DNA from: Terriglobia bacterium
GTDB taxonomy: Bacteria > Acidobacteriota > Vicinamibacteria > Vicinamibacterales > CAVVIG01
Assembly (NCBI GenBank): GCA_020073005.1
Contig: JAIQFX010000034.1
Coordinates: 1-63,615, forward strand
DNA length: 63,615 nucleotides
Reading direction: 5' to 3'
Below the pieces are notes generated by a model. That model was not told where the DNA came from, ran no database searches, and was given only the letters and a program-made list of their open reading frames with translations. Positions 25,639 to 33,780 of this stretch are shown here, in pieces. Made by a program: the position numbers and the translations under genes. Position 1 is the first letter of the stretch, and each line of letters starts with the position of its first letter.

Positions 25639-25667
25639 TTGACAAATTGTACTAATACACTAGTATA
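25639..25667 (+). promoter_or_regulatory. Promoter with overlapping inverted repeat for the GntR gene
   Basis: Consensus -35 TTGACA (25639-25644), 16-base spacer, -10 TAGTAT (25661-25666). An imperfect palindrome TGTACTA-ATACAC-TAGTATA (25648-25667, one mismatch per arm) covers the -10, as expected for autorepression by a YtrA-type GntR regulator. The start codon lies 10 bases after the -10, so the mRNA is leaderless or nearly so. Confidence 0.65.
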
Positions 25668-25676
25668 AGCATTCAA

Positions 25677-26060
25677 GTGACTGCCGTGAGCATCGTCTCG
25701 ATTGATCCCCGCGACCGGACGCCGATTTACGCGCAGTTGGACCGCGCGCTGCGGGCGGCGATTGCCACGGGCCGCCTGCAGCCGGGCGAGCAGCTGCCCA
25801 CCGTCCGGCAGCTCGCGGTCGATCTGGAAGTCAACGCCAACACGGTCGCGCGCGTCTACGCGGAGCTCGAGCGCGCGGGGATTCTCGAAACGCAGCGCGG
25901 CGTCGGCTCCTTCGTGAGCGCGACGCCGGCGCAGGCCCACCCGCCGCGCGAGCACGACCGGCGGCTGCGCGCGTTCGTTACGCGCGTGCAGGCCGACGCA
26001 CACGCGGCCGGTTTCGATCTGGACGAGGTGATCGCCGCGCTCGGCGAGTCGCATCGCTGA
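25677..26060 (+). CDS. GntR family regulator, YtrA subfamily
   Basis: 127 residues: a GntR winged helix (PIYAQLDRALRAAIATGRLQPGEQLPTVRQLAVDLEVNANTVARVYAELERAGILETQRGVGSFV) followed by a short helical tail of about 50 residues and no effector domain, the hallmark of the YtrA subfamily. Such regulators usually repress the membrane or transporter genes that follow them, here the slipin and the 27067 protein. No ribosome site is present; a GTG at 25677 or 25686 starts it, just after a strong promoter with an embedded palindrome. Confidence 0.9.
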   Translation: MTAVSIVSIDPRDRTPIYAQLDRALRAAIATGRLQPGEQLPTVRQLAVDLEVNANTVARVYAELERAGILETQRGVGSFVSATPAQAHPPREHDRRLRAFVTRVQADAHAAGFDLDEVIAALGESHR

Positions 26061-26123
26061 CGGAGGGACCGTCGAGGTCCACGCCCGGGCCATGACGGCC
26101 CGCGGCGACAAGGAGGAACGCAC

Positions 26124-27065
26124 ATGGTGCCTGTCGTCTTTGGTCGTCGTTCGGAAGAGTCTGGCCGGGGCGGCACGCCGGTGAACGTCGTCGCCGTGGC
26201 GATGCTGATCGGCTCGATCCTGCTGGGCGTACTCGGGTTGGTGGCCACGGGCAACCCGATTCCCCTCGTCGCCATGGTGATCGTCGGCATCGTGCTGATG
26301 CAGTCGCCGCAGATCGCCAGCCAGTGGGAGCGCGGCGTCGTCCTGCGATTCGGACGGTTCATCGGGCTGCGCGGCCCCGGGCTCTTCTGGATCGTGCCCT
26401 TCATCGACCGCATGTCCTCGTGGATCGATCAACGGACGATCACGACGAGCTTCGCGGCCGAGCAGACGCTGACGTCCGACACGGTGCCGGTCAACGTCGA
26501 CGCGGTGCTCTTCTGGATGGTGCACGACGCGCAGAAAGCGGCGCTCGAGGTGCAGGACTACGCGCAGGCCGTGAGCTGGGCGGCCCAGACGGCGCTGCGC
26601 GACATCATCGGCCGGACGACGCTCACGGATCTGCTGCGCGGTCGCGAGCGGATCGAAACCGAACTGCAGCAGTTGATCGATCAGCGGTCGAACCCCTGGG
26701 GCGTGACGGTGTCGTCGGTGGAAATGCGCGACGTCGTGATCCCCGGTGCGCTGCAGGACGCGATGTCGCGCGAAGCCCAGGCCGCGCGCGAAAAGGCCGC
26801 GCGCATCATCCTCGGGCAGGCGGAGATGGAGATCGCGAAGTCGTTTCAGGAGGCGGCCAAGTCGTACGCGGACAATCCCGTCGCGCTGCACCTGCGGGCG
26901 ATGAACATGCTCTACGAGGGCCTGAAGGAAAAGGGCGCGCTGATGCTCATCCCGAGCAGCGCCGTCGAGTCGATGGGCATGGGTGGACTGATGGGCGCGG
27001 CCGCGCTGCAGCAGCAGCGGCTGACCGATTCCGGCGGCGACAAAGGCGATCAGAAAGTGAGCTGA
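26124..27065 (+). CDS. Slipin (SPFH/band 7) membrane protein
   Basis: 313 residues, ribosome site AAGGAGGAA ahead of the ATG. Two N-terminal membrane segments (VVAVAMLIGSILLGVLGLVA and IPLVAMVIVGIVLMQ), then the band 7 domain: QWERGVVLRFGRFIGLRGPGLFWIVPFIDRM, VPVNVDAVLFWMV, LRDIIGRTTLTDLLRGRERI, and the helical SREAQAAREKAARIILGQAEMEIAKS. Slipins scaffold membrane microdomains. Usually a NfeD protein is the partner; none is seen here. It is the first gene after the GntR regulator, so it is likely under its control. Confidence 0.92.
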   Translation: MVPVVFGRRSEESGRGGTPVNVVAVAMLIGSILLGVLGLVATGNPIPLVAMVIVGIVLMQSPQIASQWERGVVLRFGRFIGLRGPGLFWIVPFIDRMSSWIDQRTITTSFAAEQTLTSDTVPVNVDAVLFWMVHDAQKAALEVQDYAQAVSWAAQTALRDIIGRTTLTDLLRGRERIETELQQLIDQRSNPWGVTVSSVEMRDVVIPGALQDAMSREAQAAREKAARIILGQAEMEIAKSFQEAAKSYADNPVALHLRAMNMLYEGLKEKGALMLIPSSAVESMGMGGLMGAAALQQQRLTDSGGDKGDQKVS

Positions 27066-27066
27066 T

Positions 27067-28188
27067 ATGGCGAACTACGACGTCGATCGGCAGGCGCAGG
27101 CGATCCGAACCGCGCTCGCGATTCTCGGCGCGATCCTGCTCGTCATCGGATGGGCGCGTTTCGCGGTCGGCCAGGATGCGCCGCCGCGACCACGTGGACC
27201 GATCGCGCCGATCGAGCCCATCGCCGCGATCGCCGACGCATTCAAGACGCGTCCCGTGATCGGGATGCAGGCCGGCGTCGGCCACAGCGACGCCCGCGGG
27301 TTCGCGTTCATCATCTCGCTGCTCAGAGATCCGCGCATCCAGTCGCTTGGCGTCGACGTCGCTATGGAGAACGGCAGCGCGCGGTATCAGAGCGTCATGG
27401 ATCGCTACACGCGCGGCGAGGACGTGCCCTACTCCGAGCTGCGGCACGTCTGGGACGACACGACGCAGCCGCAGACGACGTCCGGGGTCGGGGACGTCAA
27501 TCCGATCTACCGCGCGATCCGCGAGATCAACGCGACGCTCCCCCGCGATCGGCAGATGCGCGCGCTGCTCGGCGATCCGCCCATCGAATGGGAGAACGTC
27601 GACAGCCGTGCGGATTTTCAGAAGTGGCTTGCGCTGAGGGATTCAAGCGGCGCTTCCGTCATTCAGCGGGAGTCGCTCGCCAAGGGACGCCACGTGCTCG
27701 TGATCTACGGCTTCATGCATCTGCAGCGACGCCAGCAGGTGAGCAACTACAATATGGACAGCGAAGTCGCCCAGACGGTGATCAGCCTGCTCGAAAGAGC
27801 CGGCGTGAAGACGTTCATCGTGGGAACCGGCGACGAGACGACTGGAATGGACGGCTGGACTGTTCCCAGCCTCGCGCTGTTACGAGGGACGACGCTCGGC
27901 GCCACCGACGTGCCGGAGGGTCCGCTCCCTCGCGTCACGGTGCAGGCGGAGGGCGGCTTCGTACCGCTTCCGCGCGAACAGTGGATTCAGATTCGAACGG
28001 AAGAACAGATGGACGCGATGCTGTACCTGGGTCCGAAGGCGACGGCGTCGGCAGTCCCCCCACCGTTGTCGCCAACCATCTGCAGGGATCCCGGCTATCT
28101 CGACACGCGGCTCGCGCGCATGGCGCTCACCGGCATCCCGCAGTTCGAAGCGGATCGCCTGAAACAGTTCTGCGCCGGCGTGAAGTAG
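27067..28188 (+). CDS. Secreted hypothetical protein, 373 aa
   Basis: It starts one base after the slipin stop, so it is cotranscribed with it. N-terminal membrane anchor (LAILGAILLVIGWARFAV), Pro-rich linker, then one domain with VIGMQAGVGHSDARGFAFIISLL, LGVDVAMENGSARYQSVMDRYTRGEDVPYSELRHVWDDTT, MRALLGDPPIEW and HVLVIYGFMHLQRRQ. The paired acidic/His strands faintly recall the EreA/ChaN-like hydrolase superfamily, but I cannot name the family. Its tie to slipin suggests a membrane-surface role. Confidence 0.6.
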   Translation: MANYDVDRQAQAIRTALAILGAILLVIGWARFAVGQDAPPRPRGPIAPIEPIAAIADAFKTRPVIGMQAGVGHSDARGFAFIISLLRDPRIQSLGVDVAMENGSARYQSVMDRYTRGEDVPYSELRHVWDDTTQPQTTSGVGDVNPIYRAIREINATLPRDRQMRALLGDPPIEWENVDSRADFQKWLALRDSSGASVIQRESLAKGRHVLVIYGFMHLQRRQQVSNYNMDSEVAQTVISLLERAGVKTFIVGTGDETTGMDGWTVPSLALLRGTTLGATDVPEGPLPRVTVQAEGGFVPLPREQWIQIRTEEQMDAMLYLGPKATASAVPPPLSPTICRDPGYLDTRLARMALTGIPQFEADRLKQFCAGVK

Positions 28189-28203
28189 CGCGCCGGAGCG
28201 CCG

Positions 28204-28320
28204 CTACGCGGTCTTCGCTTTGGCGACCGCCGCGATCATCGCGCGAATGCGCTGGCGCCGCAGCATCTTGCGCTTGCGGTTGATTTGGAATCTCGAACGA
28301 TCGCCGTTGCGTCGCGACAT
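28204..28320 (-). CDS. Very basic 38-residue peptide
   Basis: A short ORF with a perfect AGGAGGT six bases before its ATG. The product opens MSRRNGDRSRFQINRKRK and is almost all Arg, Lys, Ala and Gln with no acidic cluster, so it is probably an RNA- or ribosome-binding peptide. I recall similar MxRRNGDxxRF peptides in Acidobacteriota and related phyla (from memory, unchecked). It is last in the cspA, cold-shock-domain, rpoZ-like cluster. Confidence 0.65.
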   Translation of the reverse strand: MSRRNGDRSRFQINRKRKMLRRQRIRAMIAAVAKAKTA

Positions 28321-28338
28321 GCGGACCTCCTGAAAGAA

Positions 28339-28557
28339 CTAGACCTCTGAAGGCACGACGGCGATTTCGGCCGGCGCCGCGAACTGCTGCAACACCTTGC
28401 CTTCCGCGACCTCAATCTGGGCGATGACGGTCCGCTTGTGCACGCCCTCCACGCGCGGACGGCACCCACGAATCAACTGTGTCGAGCGGAGGGTCGAGAG
28501 GACGACGAAGGTAAACGCACCCATGCCGGCAGGACGCTGAATCACAGGAACCCTCAC
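28339..28557 (-). CDS. RNA polymerase omega-like subunit (RpoZ family), about 72 aa
   Basis: The core GAFTFVVLSTLRSTQLIRGCRPRVEGVHKRTVIAQIEVAEGK aligns by eye with RpoZ: aromatic plus V-rich helix 1, an R..QL..G..P.V segment, and K-TVIA-E-EGK. RpoZ stabilises the beta' subunit. Start uncertain: GTG at 28557, or the GTG at 28545, five bases after GAGGG, giving about 68 residues. It lies in a cluster of small RNA-binding genes, not next to gmk where rpoZ often is, so it may be a second copy. Confidence 0.6.
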   Translation of the reverse strand: MRVPVIQRPAGMGAFTFVVLSTLRSTQLIRGCRPRVEGVHKRTVIAQIEVAEGKVLQQFAAPAEIAVVPSEV

Positions 28558-28631
28558 TGCAAAGGCTTTGGTGAGGGCCAGGGCTGGCGGGCCGCAGTGC
28601 TCAGAAAAGCAGGAACCTCGAGTATAGCCGT

Positions 28632-28934
28632 TTACTTCTTCTTCGGTGTCACGCGCAGCGCGCGCGCGCCGCTCACCCGATCCTCGAGCAGCTCGAATCT
28701 GACGTCGTCGCCGACGCGCAGATCGTTGAACGCCGTGCCGTCGCGCAAGTCGCCGCGGTGAAAGTAGACCTCGCGGTCGTCCTTCAAGCGGATGTACCCG
28801 TGCCCCTGCCCCGTGAAGATCCGGGCGATACGGCCGGTCGACGGCGTGCCGCGGGGATCGGTGGGTTGCGACGGCTTGCCCGGACGCTTGGGTGCGCCCG
28901 GGCGGCCGGAGCCGTACGAATACTCGGCGCTCAC
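28632..28934 (-). CDS. Cold-shock-domain protein with N-terminal tail, 100 aa
   Basis: An N-terminal Gly/Pro/Arg-rich tail of about 30 residues leads into a cold-shock domain: GRIARIFTGQGHGYIRL (RNP1-like), DREVYFHRGDL (RNP2-like), VGDDVRFELLEDRVSGARALRV. It binds single-stranded nucleic acid. Start placed at the GTG at 28934; no strong ribosome site. It lies 20 bases after a classical CspA gene. Confidence 0.75.
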   Translation of the reverse strand: MSAEYSYGSGRPGAPKRPGKPSQPTDPRGTPSTGRIARIFTGQGHGYIRLKDDREVYFHRGDLRDGTAFNDLRVGDDVRFELLEDRVSGARALRVTPKKK

Positions 28935-28954
28935 TGACGTCAGTCTACCGCCAG

Positions 28955-29161
28955 CTAGGCCACCCGGACGTTCTCGGCACGGGGACCCTTCGGGCCCTGT
29001 CCCTTTTCGAAGGTCACAGCCTGACCTTCGCGCAGATCGTCGAAGCGGATGCCCGCGCAGGCGGAGTTGTGGAAGAAGTACTCGTTGCCGTCGCTCGCCA
29101 GGATGAAGCCGAAGCCCTTCTCGCTGACGAGTCTCTTGATCGTGCCGTTCGTTGCTGCCAT
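28955..29161 (-). CDS. CspA-family cold shock protein, 68 aa
   Basis: Complete cold-shock protein: NGTIKRLVSEKGFGFILA (RNP1), NEYFFHNSA (RNP2), VTFEKGQGPKGPRAENVRV. GAGGAG precedes the ATG. It acts as an RNA chaperone. The 176-base untranslated stretch between it and the upstream gene could hold the long leader typical of cold-shock mRNAs, but I see no cold-box sequence I can vouch for. Confidence 0.92.
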   Translation of the reverse strand: MAATNGTIKRLVSEKGFGFILASDGNEYFFHNSACAGIRFDDLREGQAVTFEKGQGPKGPRAENVRVA

Positions 29162-29337
29162 TGCCGTCTCCTCGATAGTTCCACGTGATAGCGAAGTCGC
29201 GCTCTGGCAGGATGGCTGGTCGCGTGGGAGGAATCCAACGCCTGCCCGAAGACCGGTCGGCGCTGGTAGACGCAGGCTGGCTTACGTAAGAGCGAGGCTT
29301 CAGTATACACCTGTTTCGGGTTCGCTTAGATAGCAAA

Positions 29338-31434
29338 TTACAAATGCGTCATCCTGGCCTCCCGGACACGGGCGGGCGTCAGCGGCAACTGGAAGAGACG
29401 GCCGCCGGTCGCATCGTGGATGGCGTTGCCTATTACGGCCCCCATGCAGATGATGGCGGGCTCGCCGCCGGCCGACGGCGGAACATCCGGCGAATCGACA
29501 AGGATCGCGTCGATCTTCGGCAGCCACGAGAACCGCGGAATCCGGTACGTGTCGAAGCCGCGATCGGCAATCTCGCCGTCCCTGAACCTGATCTCCTCGC
29601 TCAAGGCGTACCCGAGGCCCATCGTGATGGCGCCTTCAATCTGCGTCCGGGCGCCCTGCGGGTTCACGGCGACGCCCATGTCCTGCGCGCAGACCACGCG
29701 CTTCACCCGGACCTGCCCCGATCCGTCGACCGTCACCTCGGCGAACGTCGCCACGTACGTGTTCGAGTAGACGCCGCACGCCATTCCGACGCCTCGTCCG
29801 CTCGGCGTTTTCGATGGGACCCAGCCGAAGCGATCGGCGGCGGTCTGAAGCACGCGCCGCATGCGCGGATCGCTGAGATTGTTCAGTCGAAACGTCAGCG
29901 GATCGAGACCCGCGCTCGCGGCCATGCGATCGATCAACAGCTCGCGCGCGAACGTGTTGCTGTTGAAGGCGGGCGCGCGCCACGCGCCGACGCCGAAGGG
30001 ATGGAGACCCGGGGCCGGCGCCTGCCAGCCGCCGTACACGACGACGCGCTGATGCGGAATGTCGTAGATGGGCGCGGCTCCGCCTTCGCCCGCGCCGTAC
30101 ACGTCGGCGCTCCACAGCACGATCTTCCCGGCGCCGTCGATTGCGGCCTTCAGCTTCATCGTCGCCGCCGGACGGAACGTGTCGTAGAAGAATTCCTCGC
30201 GCCGATCGAACGCGACCTGCACCGGCCGCCCCGTCGCGCGCGCCAGGCGCGCCGCCTCGACCGCCTGCTGCCCCATCGTCTTGCCGCCGAAGCCACCGCC
30301 GACGAACGGCGTGATGATCCGCACGCGGTCCGGCGGAACACCGAGCGAGTCGGCCACCTGCGTCTTCACCATGAACGGCGCCTGCGTCGACGCCCAGACC
30401 GTGACCTTGCCGCCGTCGATTGTCGCCAGCGCGGTGTGCGTCTCCATGGTGGCGTGCGCCACGTACGCATTCAAGAACGTCTCTTCGAAAACGGCCGACG
30501 CGGCGCGCTCGCCCTCGACGAGGTTGCCCTGCCCGACGATCTGCTGTCCTGCCGGCGCGGCGCTGACGAGATGATCGAAGATCGTCAGGTCGTCTATCGC
30601 CGCGGCGCCGCGTTCGAATTCGGCGGCAATCAACGCGAGCGCTCGCGCCGCTTCGTCGGGTTGCTCGTGGAGCACGGCAACGAGATCGCCGTCGCGCACG
30701 ACCAGCGCTCCTTGCACGCTCGCGGCCGCCGACGTATCGACACGAATCTGTTTCGCGCCGTGGGCCGGCGGACGCACGATCTTCGCGTAGAGCATGCCCG
30801 GCAGCCGAAGATCTCCGCTGTACTTGGCCCGGCCCGTGACCTTTTCCGTCGCGTCACGCCGCGGCAGGGATTGGCCGATGACCGAGAACGACGCCGGGTC
30901 TTTCAACGGCGGCACGACCGAGACGTGCCTCGTAATCGCCTTGCCGTCCGCGAGCGACGCAAACGTGACGGTCTTTTCCGGATCACGCGGGTCGAAAATC
31001 GACCCGTTCTTGACCTCGAGCGACGCCGCCGGCACCTGCAGCCGCTCGGCGGCCAGCTCGCGCAGCACTTCTCGCGCTTCCACCGCCGCGCGCCGCAGCA
31101 CGGGACCGAACACCGGAATGCACATCGACCCGAACGTGCCGAGATCCCACGGACACAGATCGGTGTCGCCCATCACCATGTCGATCGACGCTGGCGCGAC
31201 GCTCAGCTCCTCGGCCACGAGTTGGGTCAGCGCGGTCATGCTGCCCTGCCCCAATTCCACTTTGCCGACGTAGCACGTCACGCGACCATCGCCGCCGACG
31301 CGCAGGTACGCGTTGAAATCCGTCGGGTAATTGAACCGCGGCAGCTGTCCGCGGCCCTGAAACGCCCACAGCGGATCGATCCGGCACGCGACGACGATGC
31401 CGGCGCCGAGTTTCACGAAATCGCGGCGTCTCAT
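29338..31434 (-). CDS. Molybdopterin subunit of a xanthine-oxidase-family aldehyde/isoquinoline oxidoreductase
   Basis: 698 residues with the twin-arginine signal RRRDFVKLGAG, so exported folded. The large-subunit signatures are present: LGQGSMTALTQLVAEEL, APFMVKTQVADSLGVPPDRVRIITPFVGGGFGGK (molybdopterin loop), AFDRREEF, and near the end QDMGVAVNPQGARTQIEGAITMGLGYAL with the catalytic Glu region. It most resembles IorB-type two-subunit enzymes that pass electrons to cytochrome c instead of NAD. Its ATG overlaps the stop of the Fe-S subunit (ATGA). A PQQ alcohol dehydrogenase and cytochrome c lie upstream in the same direction, so oxidation of the resulting aldehyde is a good guess. Confidence 0.87.
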   Translation of the reverse strand: MRRRDFVKLGAGIVVACRIDPLWAFQGRGQLPRFNYPTDFNAYLRVGGDGRVTCYVGKVELGQGSMTALTQLVAEELSVAPASIDMVMGDTDLCPWDLGTFGSMCIPVFGPVLRRAAVEAREVLRELAAERLQVPAASLEVKNGSIFDPRDPEKTVTFASLADGKAITRHVSVVPPLKDPASFSVIGQSLPRRDATEKVTGRAKYSGDLRLPGMLYAKIVRPPAHGAKQIRVDTSAAASVQGALVVRDGDLVAVLHEQPDEAARALALIAAEFERGAAAIDDLTIFDHLVSAAPAGQQIVGQGNLVEGERAASAVFEETFLNAYVAHATMETHTALATIDGGKVTVWASTQAPFMVKTQVADSLGVPPDRVRIITPFVGGGFGGKTMGQQAVEAARLARATGRPVQVAFDRREEFFYDTFRPAATMKLKAAIDGAGKIVLWSADVYGAGEGGAAPIYDIPHQRVVVYGGWQAPAPGLHPFGVGAWRAPAFNSNTFARELLIDRMAASAGLDPLTFRLNNLSDPRMRRVLQTAADRFGWVPSKTPSGRGVGMACGVYSNTYVATFAEVTVDGSGQVRVKRVVCAQDMGVAVNPQGARTQIEGAITMGLGYALSEEIRFRDGEIADRGFDTYRIPRFSWLPKIDAILVDSPDVPPSAGGEPAIICMGAVIGNAIHDATGGRLFQLPLTPARVREARMTHL

Positions 31435-31907
31435 GATCGTCCTCCCGGCTCACGAGAAGCCGCGTTGATGGCGGCCACGATGCGCGTGTGGGAGCCGCAC
31501 CGGCACAAATTGCCGTCCATGCGCTGAACGATGTCAGCGGCACTCGGATGCGGAACGTTGAGCAGCAGGCCGTACGCGGCCATCAGCATCCCCGACGTGC
31601 AGAATCCACATTGATACGCCTGGTGCTCGATGAACGCTCTCTGAAGCGGATGAAGGCCGTCGGCCGGCGCCAGTCCTTCAATCGTGCGGACGTCTTTGCC
31701 GGCCAGCGTGCCGACCGGTGTCTGGCACGAGCGGACGGCGCGGCGATCGACGATCACCGTGCACGCGCCGCACGAGCCGTGACCGCAGCCGAACTTGGTG
31801 CCGGTCAGCGCGAGGTCGGTGCGGAGCACCCACAGCAGCCGTCGATCTTCGTCGACGCTGAGGCGCTGCCGGTGACCGTTCAGGGTGAAGGAGACAGTGC
31901 TAACCAT
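31431..31907 (-). CDS. [2Fe-2S] subunit of the xanthine-oxidase-family enzyme
   Basis: 158 residues with both clusters: plant-type CGHGSCGACTVIVD and later C, and CGFCTSGMLMAAYGLL plus LCRCGSH for the second. N-terminus FTLNGHRQRLSVDEDRRLLWVLR is the usual ferredoxin fold. Partner of the 29338-31434 subunit; the two genes overlap by four bases. GGAG precedes the ATG. Confidence 0.92.
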   Translation of the reverse strand: MVSTVSFTLNGHRQRLSVDEDRRLLWVLRTDLALTGTKFGCGHGSCGACTVIVDRRAVRSCQTPVGTLAGKDVRTIEGLAPADGLHPLQRAFIEHQAYQCGFCTSGMLMAAYGLLLNVPHPSAADIVQRMDGNLCRCGSHTRIVAAINAASREPGGRS

Positions 31908-31988
31908 CGTGATCTCCAGACATCTCCCGGCCGCCTGCCGGAAACGTCGCGATCACGCGGGGTCAGCTGACGAGAACTCGGCAGGAAG

Positions 31989-32007
31989 CCGGCCAATCAA
32001 TGGCCGG
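31989..32007. terminator. Strong hairpin between PQQ dehydrogenase and the Fe-S subunit gene
   Basis: CCGGCCA, loop ATCAA, TGGCCGG: seven perfect pairs in the 169-base gap after the dehydrogenase stop. No T-run; it may partly terminate or protect mRNA ends. Confidence 0.4.
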
Positions 32008-32076
32008 GACGAAGCGATGCTGGCAGCTCGTGCATCGACTGTGCCGCCCGCCGGACGATGGACCGTGGCTGGAATC

Positions 32077-33780
32077 TTACTCGCGCAGTCCGAAGACGCA
32101 GAGCGACAGCCCCGAGATTGCCGTCACGTACTGCTTGCCGTCAACGTCGTACGTGATCGGACCGCTCACGATCTGCGCGCCGAGGCTCGCCTTCCACAAG
32201 AGCGTTCCGTTCCGCGCGTCGAGCGCCTGGAAGTAGCCTTCGCGTCCACCGGTGAACAGGACGTCCGACGCAGTGGTCAGAATGCCGCTGTCGGTGACGT
32301 CGGTCATCGGGAACTTCCACTTCTGCTCGCCCGAGCTGGCGTCGAGCGCGAGCACGGCGCCGGTCGACGCCGCTTCCGTCCAGTTGTTGATCGGTCCGCG
32401 GCGAATCCCTGGCACGGCGGGCGCGCCCGGCACCGGCACGAACGGACGATTGACGCCGCCGCCGAAGTTCCGTCCCTCCTGGTACTCGACCGGCGTGCCG
32501 CCGAAGATCGTCGCGTAGCCTTCCCACGCCGACACGTAGAACATCCCGGTGTGCGGGCTGTACGACGGCGAGTACCAGTTCGTCCCGCCCTGATTGCCGG
32601 GCCAGGTCGGCATGCCCGGCGGCTGCGGCGTCTGGTTGGGACGGCCGCGCTCGTCGAACGCGTCCATCCAGTTCACTTTCACGAACGGCTTGCCGACGAG
32701 AAATTTTCCGGTCTCGCGATCCAGCACGTAGAAGTTGCCGTTGCGGTTCGCCCAGATCATCGCCTTCAGCGGCTGGCCGTGGAACGTGATGTCGGCGAGC
32801 ACCGGCACCTGCACCGAGTCGTAGTCGTAGCGATCGTGCGGCGTGAACTGGTAGTGCCACTTCAAGCGGCCCGTGTCGGCGTCGAGCGCGACGACGGAAT
32901 CTGTGTAGAGATTGTCGCCGGGCCGCTGCTCGTTGTTCCAGTCGGGCCCGGCGTTGCCCACGCCCCAGTACGTGAGGTTCAGCGCGGGATCGTACGACCC
33001 GGTCACCCAAACCGAGCCGCCGCCGTGCTTCCACGCCTCGGGATCGCAGAACGTCCCTGGCGGGTTTGCCGCCGGCGGACACACCTTCCACGAATCACCG
33101 CCAGGTTCGTTCGGCGCGGGAATCGTGTAGAACCGCCACGCTTCCCTGCCGCTGCGCACGTCGTACGCGGCGACGAAGCCGCGAATCCCGTACTCGCCGC
33201 CGCCGACCCCGACGATCACCTTGTCCTTCACGACCAGCGGCGCGTGCGTGATTGAGTAGCCGCCCTTGCTGTCGGCGACCGTCGTCTTCCACATCGCGCG
33301 GCCGGTCTTCGCGTCGATGGCGACGAGATGCGCATCGAGCGTGCCCATGAAGAGCGTGTCGCCCAGGATCGCGAGGCCGCGATTGTTCGCGCCGCAGCAG
33401 ACGATCAGCGTCGGATCGAGTTGATGCCGGTAGATCCAGAAGACGCGGCCCGTCTTCGCGTCGAGCGCGACGACGTCGTTCGGCCGCTGCGTGAGATACA
33501 TGATCCCGTCGACGACGAGCGGCGTCGTCTGCCAGGCGCCGGCAACGGCGGCCTGGTACATCCACTTGAGCTCGAGGTTCTTCGCGTTCGCGGGCGTGAT
33601 CTGCGTGAGCGTGCTGTAGCGGTTGCTGAAGTACCCACCGGAATAAATCAGCCAGCTGCGCGCTTCCCTCGCGGCATTCAGCAAGCGGTCGTCTCCCACC
33701 TGCGCCTGCACCGCGCACGTGGCGGCCGCGGTCAGCAGCACGGCGAGGCACACGCCTTGGGTTCGTCGCGTCATCATCAT
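32077..33780 (-). CDS. PQQ-dependent alcohol dehydrogenase, lanthanide type
   Basis: 567 residues; signal peptide MMMTRRTQGVCLAVLLTAAATCAVQAQ. An eight-bladed quinoprotein propeller with W-motif repeats (LDAKTGRVFWIYR, VDGKQYV), the adjacent-Cys ring CCGANNRG against PQQ, and catalytic Asp D319 in HDRYDYD. Two residues on is D321; an Asp there is the diagnostic lanthanide ligand, while calcium enzymes have Ala, Ser or Thr. Hence a lanthanide-dependent alcohol dehydrogenase is predicted. The ATG overlaps the cytochrome c stop, so electrons likely go to that cytochrome. No PQQ synthesis gene is nearby. Confidence 0.88.
   Translation of the reverse strand: MMMTRRTQGVCLAVLLTAAATCAVQAQVGDDRLLNAAREARSWLIYSGGYFSNRYSTLTQITPANAKNLELKWMYQAAVAGAWQTTPLVVDGIMYLTQRPNDVVALDAKTGRVFWIYRHQLDPTLIVCCGANNRGLAILGDTLFMGTLDAHLVAIDAKTGRAMWKTTVADSKGGYSITHAPLVVKDKVIVGVGGGEYGIRGFVAAYDVRSGREAWRFYTIPAPNEPGGDSWKVCPPAANPPGTFCDPEAWKHGGGSVWVTGSYDPALNLTYWGVGNAGPDWNNEQRPGDNLYTDSVVALDADTGRLKWHYQFTPHDRYDYDSVQVPVLADITFHGQPLKAMIWANRNGNFYVLDRETGKFLVGKPFVKVNWMDAFDERGRPNQTPQPPGMPTWPGNQGGTNWYSPSYSPHTGMFYVSAWEGYATIFGGTPVEYQEGRNFGGGVNRPFVPVPGAPAVPGIRRGPINNWTEAASTGAVLALDASSGEQKWKFPMTDVTDSGILTTASDVLFTGGREGYFQALDARNGTLLWKASLGAQIVSGPITYDVDGKQYVTAISGLSLCVFGLRE

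Noticed and set aside
29162-29337. Cold-box or RNA thermometer in the cspA leader
   Set aside because: The gap is long enough, but I cannot identify a convincing conserved structure.
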